Source: Ctenosaura bakeri (lineage: Eukaryota > Chordata > Lepidosauria > Squamata > Iguanidae). From it: DNA of 64,000 bases. The translations under genes and the position numbers were made by a program. Where the stretch lies: positions 530,337-594,336 of the forward strand of contig CAOLHI010001309.1 of assembly GCA_948474755.1 (NCBI GenBank), read 5' to 3'. The notes below the pieces were generated by a model. That model saw only the letters and a list, made by a program, of their open reading frames with translations, was not told the origin of the DNA and searched no databases. This document shows positions 57,941-64,000 of the stretch, one piece after another (positions within the stretch are counted from its first letter, which is position 1; every line of letters starts with the position of its first letter).

Positions 57941-59806
57941 ATGGAGGACTCGGCCGCCGGAGTGGGAGAGCAGGTCCGGTGTCGGTGGCAACCGGAGCAG
58001 GTCGTCTCGCACGGCTTGTAGCAGGGGTGCGAACCAATGTTGCCTCGGCCAGTACGGGGCTACCAGGATCGCGTCGGCTCGGTCGGCGAGGATCTTCGAT
58101 ATCGTCCGGCCGAGCAGCGGGAACGGCGGGAACGTGTAGAGGAGTTCCCCGGTCCACGGAAACTGGAAAGCGTCCCCGATGGAGGCACGATCGTGGCCCG
58201 CTCTGGAACAGAATCGGCGGCACTTCGCGTTTTCCCTGGTCGCGAAGAGGTCGATCGATGGTTCGCCCCAGCGGTCCCGAATCAGTCTGAACGCCTCTCC
58301 GGAGAGAGACCATTCGTGATGGGATGAGGTGTCTCTGCTGAGGGCGTCTGCCGTGGTGTTCTCCTGCCCGGCCAGGTGAACCGCCACGGGATGCGTGTGC
58401 AGGCGAATGCACCATTCCCACAGGCCGAGCGCGATGTCGAGCAGGGTCGTGGAATGAGTCCCACCTTGTCTGTTGATGTAGCAGACGGCGGTGGTGTTGT
58501 CCGTCAGAATCAGGACCGTGCGCCCCGCCAAGGCATGGCGGAACGCCCGTAGGGCTTTCCAGACGGCGAGCAGCTCCAGCGCGTTGATATGGAGAGCGGT
58601 CTCGTCGTCGGTCCATCTGTCGCGGACTCTGAGATCGCCGCAGTGGGCACCCCATCCATACAGGGAGGCGTCGGTCGTTACCGTCACCTTCGGTGTCGGC
58701 TGTTGGAAAGGCATCCCTGACATGAGATTGCGTCGCGACTGCCACCATCGGAGGGATGAGCGGACGTCTCCCGGCAGCTGCAGTCGGAGTGTCTGTTCGT
58801 CTCGCAGGGGGTCGAATATGCGGACGAACCAGTGTTGAAGAGGTCTTGCTCTCAGCCTGGCGAGATATGTCACAGCGGTCGTCGCAGCCATGTAGCCCAA
58901 GAGCTGCTGGACGCTTCTCGCAGATAACGTCGGGGCTGTACGAGCGTGAGCGGCGGCCCGGATCAAGGTTTGTGCTCGAGACTCTGGTAGGTACGCCCTG
59001 GCGGAGGTCGAGTCGAGCGTCGCCCCGATGAAGTCCAAGATCCTCGCCGGCTCGAGGTGGGACTTCTTCGGATTCACTCGTAGACCAAGGCGGGTCAGGA
59101 GTGACAACGTCATGTGGACGTCGTGGTAAAGTCTCTGTTTGCAGGACGCCACCAACAGCCAATCGTCGAGGTAGGGGAAGACGGAAGCGCCCTTCGTCCG
59201 CAGGTAGGATACCACCGGGGCCATGCACTTGGTGAAGACCCTTGGGGCAGTCGAGAGTCCGAACGGCAGCACCTTGTACTGGTAACAGGTGTCGTCGACT
59301 GCGAAGCGGAGGTACCGTCTGTGCTGCGGGCGAATGGCGATATGGAAGTATGCGTCTCGGAGATCGATGGAGGCGAACCAGTCCCCTCGATGTAGGAAGG
59401 GTAGGATCGACGGTATCGTGACCATCTTGAACCTTTTGGGGCGGATGTAGTAGTTCACCCCTCTGAGGTCTAGGATCGGCCGGAGGGTACCGTCGGCTTT
59501 CGGTACCGTGAAGTACCTGGAGAAGAAGCCGGTGGTCTTGGCCTCTTGCGGGAGCCGCTCGATCGCCCCTTTCTGGAGGAGGGATTGGATCTCTTCCAGG
59601 AGGGCCGGACTCGACGGCGTGGAGTAATAAACGCCGCGAGGAGGAATATCGAGAAACTCGATGGCGTAGCCAAGACGGACGATGGAAAGTACCCAAGAGT
59701 CCGTAGTGACATACTGCCACTCCGCTAGGTGTCGAGCGAGAGTCGGTCGGTCTCCGAGCGCTGATGGTAGGCTGAAGAGTGGGTATTGGTGGGTCCTGCC
59801 AGGCAC
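57893..59806 (-). CDS. DIRS reverse transcriptase / RNase H / DAM-like protein
   Basis: An intact 637-codon frame. RT occupies about residues 70-300: LRPILDLRGVNYY (108-120), SIDLRDAYFHI (147-157), and the catalytic FPYLDDWLLVA with YLDD at 212-215. RNase H lies at about 374-490, with Asp in VTTDASLYGW, Glu in NALELLAVW, Asp in ILTDNTTAV and the final Asp in TTADALSR. The last 130 residues (WGEPSIDLFATRENAKCRRF, TFPPFPLLG, LVAPYWPRQHW) match the segment annotated in other DIRS elements as a DNA N6-adenine methyltransferase-like domain. I infer the family, and enzymatic activity is not shown. The start ATG lies 2 bp from the gag stop, and the end overlaps the recombinase frame. Confidence 0.93.
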   Translation of the reverse strand: MPGRTHQYPLFSLPSALGDRPTLARHLAEWQYVTTDSWVLSIVRLGYAIEFLDIPPRGVYYSTPSSPALLEEIQSLLQKGAIERLPQEAKTTGFFSRYFTVPKADGTLRPILDLRGVNYYIRPKRFKMVTIPSILPFLHRGDWFASIDLRDAYFHIAIRPQHRRYLRFAVDDTCYQYKVLPFGLSTAPRVFTKCMAPVVSYLRTKGASVFPYLDDWLLVASCKQRLYHDVHMTLSLLTRLGLRVNPKKSHLEPARILDFIGATLDSTSARAYLPESRAQTLIRAAAHARTAPTLSARSVQQLLGYMAATTAVTYLARLRARPLQHWFVRIFDPLRDEQTLRLQLPGDVRSSLRWWQSRRNLMSGMPFQQPTPKVTVTTDASLYGWGAHCGDLRVRDRWTDDETALHINALELLAVWKALRAFRHALAGRTVLILTDNTTAVCYINRQGGTHSTTLLDIALGLWEWCIRLHTHPVAVHLAGQENTTADALSRDTSSHHEWSLSGEAFRLIRDRWGEPSIDLFATRENAKCRRFCSRAGHDRASIGDAFQFPWTGELLYTFPPFPLLGRTISKILADRADAILVAPYWPRQHWFAPLLQAVRDDLLRLPPTPDLLSHSGGRVLHPDLPRLALHAWRISH

Positions 59807-59807
59807 G

Positions 59808-62278
59808 TCAAAACCGAGACTTTGTCTCGGAGGAGGACTTCTTCGACGAAGGCGGGCGCCGCCTAATCGTGCGTCTGGCCGATGAGCCGGAGGACGGTCT
59901 CGACTGTCCAGACTGGGCCGAACGCTGGAACGACGAGGTGGAAGATCGTCGCCAGGATGGTCGGAAGGTGGAGGCCCTGCGGGTCTGTGTGGCCGGCTGC
60001 AGCCCGATCTTTTTTGCGGTCAGTCTCGCCTTGACGAGATTGTCCAAAGCTTCGTCTGTGGACGAATTGAATAGGCCTTCACCGTCGAAGGGGAGATCTT
60101 CAATCCTCCTTCTGGTGTCCTCCTGGATGTCGGCCGGTCGAAGCCAAGCATGGCGGCGGAGGCCGACGGATCCCGCCATGACCCGGGAGGCGATCTCCAC
60201 TGCGTGCCGGGAGGAGGCCATCTGGTGCCGAGCGATGGAGATAGCCTCATTGAAGATCACGGAGGAGGCTTGGCGGATGTCCTCCGGTACCGCTTCCATC
60301 GCTGGTTGCAGGCGATCGAGCACTTTCTTCAGGTATGCCGCGAGGCAAGCCTGAGTGTTGGACAGCCTGATCTGCAAGGAGGCAGCCGAATAGAACCTCC
60401 TTGCGTAGGCGTCCAACTTCCTGCCCTCTTTGTCCGGCGGGGTGGTGTGTTGCCTGCCGGAGCCTTTCGTCTGCGCGGACTCGACGACCACAGAGTTCGG
60501 TGCAGGGTGATTAAATAGATAACCGGCGTTATCCTTCTGCACCCTGTAGAGGTGTTCTAACCGCTGCGGTATCGGCTGAGCCGAGGCCGGTCTATCCCAG
60601 GCGGCCTTCACCAGTCTGGATACCCGGGGCAGGAGAGGCAGCGGGGCCGTGGAAGGTCGCTTCTCCTCGAAAACGGAGAAGGCTGGATCGTCATCCTCCG
60701 GCTCCGCATCGGCGATCTTAAGGCCGAGGGTAGTGGCCATGCGGAGCAGCATCGCAGAGAACTGGTGGACGTCCTCTGGAGCAGAATCTGGGATCGGGTC
60801 CCCGAATCCCAACGGAGGAGACTCCTGGGAGGCCGTCTCAGACACCTCAGACTCCGCACTCGAGTCGTACGACTCCGAGCTCGGTGAGTCCTCTCGCCGC
60901 TCGCTCTCCGGCTCCTTCGTAGTCGCCGCAGGTGTTGCCTTCCTAGGCTTCTCCGCAGCCGGGGCGGTGGTAGCAGCAGCGTCCCGCTTGGGATGGCTGA
61001 CCACTGACTTCACCCTCTTGGTGGTGACCGGGGTAGTCTGGCAGGCTGACGTCGTCGTAGCCCGCTCAGTCACCACCGACTCCGTAGGGCGCGTCGCCGT
61101 TGCCGTGACCCTAGGAGGTGGCGATATCGCCCGATACCGTGGTGAAGGCTCCCTCGCCCTATGATATCGAGGGGAGGGAGAGCGGCTGAAGGAGCGGCGG
61201 TCCGACGGAGATCGGCTTCGGCGTCGACGGTACCGAGCCTCGTCCCCTCTAGGCGAGCGCGATTCGCGCTGTCGACGAGGTGACCGGGACCTCCGGAAGG
61301 TCTCCCAGCGACTCGGGCCACGATGGTACCGATCCCGGTACGATGGCGAATGCGACCGATAGGAGGCCGGGCGCTCTCTCCATTCAGATTCCCTCGCGTA
61401 CCTGGCCACGTAGGACGCCGAGGTGTATCTGGAGGCAGACGAGCGAGGTTGTTCCTCTCTTGTCTCCCTCGGAGGCGGCGAGGCCACCGGACGCTCGGAA
61501 GAGCGGGACCGGGACCTGAAGGAGGTCGAACGCCGCTCCGGAGAAGCAGAGGGCTCTCTCTGCTGCAGGTCGGCCGACCTGCGACGGCTAAGAGGGCGGT
61601 GGCGCTCCTCCACCAGGGTTGGAGGGTCTGCCACAGGCGAGTCCGGGCGCTGTTGGGGAACGTCCTCGATCTCATCCTCCGAGAGGTCGACGGACTTGCC
61701 TCGCCCTTTGGAAGGCTGCTGAGTAGGAGGAGGAGTAGGAGGTTGAGCGTCCCCAGCCGGGGAGCGCTTCTTTTCCTTCTTCTTCTTCTTCTTCTCCTTC
61801 TCCTTGCCCTTGCCTCCGTCCGGAGCAGGGCGCTTTTTTGCAGGCGTCTCCGTAAGGGGAGCCTCAGCCTTCCTCGCCGTCGAGGATCCTTTCGCTGACT
61901 TGGCAGCCGCCGACAGCTTCGGGATCCTCGGTAACGCCGAGATCGGCGTTTCGCCGGTACCGAGCCCGATACCGACGAGGTGGACGGAACGGCAGCCGCC
62001 GATACCGTCGATGGCGTGGTCGTCTTCTTGTCGGCCATCTTGGAAGTGGAGGTCTCGTCTATCGCCCGCAGAGACTGTTCCCAACAATAAGATTTGAGTC
62101 TTGCGGAGCGGTTGCGAAGAGTTTGGGGAGTAAAATCCCTGCAAATTTGGGAAGTCCGGATATTGTGGGACTCGCCCAAACAGAAGAGACACTCCTTATG
62201 GCCGTCGTTGAGGGCAACCTTGCGGCCGCAGGACACGCACTTCTTAAAGAGCGCGGACATAAGACGAAGAAACGCCAA
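59808..62278 (-). CDS. gag: DIRS gag (ORF1), one frame change near the 5' end
   Basis: The N-terminus has a zinc-finger-like CVSCGRKVALNDGHKECLFC followed by LGESH (62239 to about 62165), the pattern expected at the start of DIRS ORF1. That frame passes MADKKTTTPSTVSAAAVPS and then turns into Arg-rich nonsense. From about 61960 the adjacent frame becomes coding (PRIPKLSAAAKSAKGSS, a poly-Lys/Glu run, long Arg/Ser and Pro-rich stretches, then a helical C-terminal domain near 60700-59950) and runs to the stop at 59808-59810. So gag is either broken by an indel near 61950-61990 or uses a shift or splice there. Likely starts are the ATGs at 62278 or 62260. Confidence 0.8.
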
Positions 62279-62434
62279 ACTCCGAAATCCAAAAAAGACG
62301 AAAACCGAAGGGGGAGTCCGAAAGAGAGGTCAAAGACAGTCCGAAAGTCCGTAAAACCGTGAAAAAACAGCAAGCCAAGCACGACGTGAGAGGAACAAAC
62401 TAAAGAACCTTCCGTACGCGGCGGCGGACGAGAA

Positions 62435-62594
62435 AGAACTGAGGAGAGACCGTTGCTCGGCGGGAGGAGCATGCGCAGTACCGGCGTGGGGGAGGGGTTC
62501 CCGCCAAGCGAACAAGCTCTAGAAGTTTCCGAACGCTACCGCGCAGGCGCTAAAGCTCCTAGTGTATGAAGGCACAGAGACCACGAAGAAGAAG
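62435..62594. repeat. DIRS right inverted terminal repeat
   Basis: 62435-62578 pairs with 56549-56692. The last 39 bp (62556-62594, ending GAAGAAGAAG) pair with 56805-56843 in the internal complementary region, which fixes the right end of the element. Confidence 0.93.
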
Positions 62595-63403
62595 TAGTTG
62601 TTCTGCTATGCAGAAAAATGTTCTGCATATGCTCAGAGGCTTTCAAAACATTTCTAATTAAGTTTTTTCCATCCTTGATTCGCTGATTGATCTTTGTAGC
62701 TATCCACTTGTTGTTTCCTTGCAGTAAATCAGCATTCTCCAACTCAGTGGTTCTCACTTCAGTCATCCAAACATTTGGAACTTTAACTTTTAGATTTTCT
62801 GACTGCTAGTGATGCTCACTGGCACTTCTGGGAGCTGAAGTCCAAAATATCTAGTGGTTCAAAGACTGAGAAATAAATCATTTATTAACGTTTATCACAC
62901 ATGGCACTGGAAGAGTGAAGTGCCACTGTTGGTGAGAATGGGGAAAAAAGAGAGCAGGACTAACAAAACCAAATTGAAGAGATTTTAAGGTGAGATCCCT
63001 CCTTTTTCTGCATCTTCCATTCACCAGGTATGTTGGACTCTGACTATTCCCTGGCACCAGTCATATTAGAAGCTTTGTAGCCCATTTGGGAAAAAAAATC
63101 TGGGTTGTATCTTCTTACGTTCTCTATCCCACTCTGTAACTGTGCTTAAATATCACTCCATCAGTACATGTGAAGAAATGGACTGATAATCGTGAACACT
63201 CACATTAAAATAAACTGTTGTTTTGTTGTTAATTGCCATCAAGCTGTTATTAAAAGCCCTGCTCAGATCTTGCAAATTCAGGGCTATAGCTTCCTTGATA
63301 AGAGTTTTCCACTTGAAATGCACTCTTCCTCTTTTCTTACTGCCTTCTGCATTAAGCATTATTGACTTTTCTAATGAGTCATGTCTTCTTGAGAGTCAGG
63401 GTG
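62595..63403. other. Intron sequence, unassigned
   Basis: Host intron right of the DIRS element. A short ACTTCTGGGAGCTGAAGTCC piece near 62825-62850 looks like half of the small palindromic repeat seen at 39448. A TTGTTGTTAATTGCCATCAAG stretch near 63223-63243 resembles the truncated tail of a SINE. Confidence 0.45.
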
Positions 63404-63632
63404 GTGTTGTAGTTTGAGTATTGGATTATGACTCTAAAGACCAAGGTTCAAATCCTTACCCAGCCATGAAAACCCACCAGCCAACCATGGGCAGGTCACA
63501 TTCTGTCAGTCTCAAAGGAAGGCAAAGGTAAATCCCCTCTGAACAAATCTTGCCAATAAAACCCCACTATAGGTTCACCTTAGGGTCATCATAAATCAGA
63601 AACAACTTGAAGACACATGACAACACCATGTC
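63404..63632 (+). repeat. tRNA-derived squamate SINE
   Basis: The head GTCAGGGTGGTGTTGTAGTT and B-box CAAGGTTCAAATCCTTACCC are followed by ACCAGCCAACCATGGG, CAGTCTCAAAGGAAGGC and CACCTTAGGGTCATCATAAA, ending near GACACATGACAACACC. It is the most complete copy in the window. Confidence 0.82.
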
Positions 63633-63887
63633 TGGTCATGATATGTCCAAAGTAGTTCTGCCTGAAGGTTCTATCACATGAGGCAAGTAAATTGTAGTTA
63701 CAGCAGGATAATAGTGTCTTTGGCTCGTCATATTACCTCCTTCCTCTTCTGTTGTTCTCCCATTGGGAGACCATTTGGAATGCATTTTACAACGGAAGTC
63801 ATTCACAAATTACCCCCTTTTATCTTTTTTATCCTTTTATACTGCACAGACTAAAATATGGATGTCTTTTCGAAAACCAGTTCAATT

Positions 63888-64000
63888 TTTTTCTTCTGCT
63901 GCTCCAGAGATTAGGACACGGAGCAATGGCTTCAAACTTCAGGAAAAGAGATTCCATCTAAACATTAGGAAGAACTTCCTGATGGTAAGAGCAGTTCAAC
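63888..64000 (+). repeat. CR1 3' fragment running off the window
   Basis: TTCTTCTGCTGCTCCAGAGA, then GGCTTCAAACTTCAGGAAAAG and AACATTAGGAAGAACTTCCTG are the C-terminal coding and 3' part of a CR1 in plus orientation, matching the same region near 9550-9650. Confidence 0.85.

Larger units (their letters stand above)
56507..62594 (-). mobile_element. DIRS-type tyrosine-recombinase retrotransposon, structurally complete
   Basis: This 6088-bp element on the minus strand has inverted terminal repeats, an internal complementary region, and the order gag, RT/RNase H/DAM-like domain, tyrosine recombinase. DIRS elements replicate through a circular intermediate and integrate by a tyrosine recombinase, so they make no target duplication; none is seen here. 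The ends are fixed by the internal complementary region, which pairs with both outer ends. RT/RH and recombinase frames are open throughout, and the inverted repeats differ by about one base in 144 bp, so the copy looks young. It is markedly GC- and CpG-rich against the surrounding intron. Confidence 0.95.

Noticed and set aside
57940..59720. N-terminal 600 codons of the long frame ending at 56880
   Set aside because: This part overlaps the RT gene in a different frame and is Arg/Pro-rich without motifs; only the C-terminal recombinase part is coding.
59779..62362. Several long plus-strand open frames across the DIRS gag and RT region
   Set aside because: They are antisense shadows of GC-rich coding sequence, show Arg/Gly-rich composition without motifs, and the minus-strand frames hold all the recognisable domains.
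54964..64000. The PPP2R2C exon preceding exon A
   Set aside because: No minus-strand stretch resembling the expected 166-nt exon was found in the non-DIRS sequence; assumed to lie right of the window.

Overview
The window is vertebrate nuclear DNA, most likely from a squamate reptile (lizard or snake). The evidence is the mix of repeats: CR1 and L1 LINEs, tRNA-derived squamate-type SINEs, a SPIN-like hAT element, and rarer vertebrate elements (Ty1/copia, DIRS, Polinton/Maverick, a gamma-like endogenous retrovirus). The only host gene found is on the minus strand. Five consecutive internal exons encode the WD40 beta-propeller of a B55-type regulatory subunit of protein phosphatase 2A; the residues fit the gamma paralogue PPP2R2C. 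The exons lie at 54963-54851, 49142-48965, 36731-36567, 12263-12094 and 10959-10868, with lengths of 113, 178, 165, 170 and 92 nt. All have GT/AG splice sites and compatible phases. The upstream exons and the terminal coding exon were not found and are probably outside the window, so essentially all other sequence is intronic.

From left to right on the plus strand: 1-7020 is the 3' part of an endogenous retrovirus (gag, pro, pol, env, 3' LTR), broken by UGA codons and frameshifts. 7040-9832 is a CR1 LINE. The two left-most host exons follow. 13.9-17.8 kb is a decayed Polinton/Maverick block in which a minor capsid protein, a small pX-like basic peptide, the major capsid protein and an adenain-type protease can be recognised in order. 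17.9-18.5 kb is LTR-like. 18.8-24.2 kb is an L1 split by a roughly 1 kb insertion. 25248-29842 is a Ty1/copia element on the minus strand with two LTRs, a 5-bp target-site duplication, a primer site matching initiator-Met tRNA, and a deleted reverse transcriptase core. 31.8-32.25 kb is a degenerate minisatellite.

The right half holds host exon C; a CR1 on the minus strand split by a SPIN-like hAT element with a GC-rich interior (42782-43473); a LINE RT fragment split by a GACA/GATA microsatellite; a probable solo LTR near 47.3-48.1 kb; host exon B; several SINEs and palindromic MITEs, including a GC-rich one with a 32-bp hairpin stem; host exon A; and another LTR-like block. 56507-62594 is a complete DIRS retrotransposon on the minus strand, with inverted terminal repeats, an internal complementary region, an intact RT/RNase H/DAM-like ORF, an open tyrosine recombinase frame, and a gag with one frame change.

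The mobile elements are nested layers inside the introns of the host gene and do not work together. No host exon is disrupted. The ERV, first CR1, Polinton and L1 run antisense to the gene; the copia element, DIRS and second CR1 run in the sense direction. The most notable items are the Polinton capsid cluster with a possible short intron, the exact DIRS architecture, and the copia element with the half-tRNA primer signature and lost catalytic residues. All calls come from reading the sequence; no database search was run.
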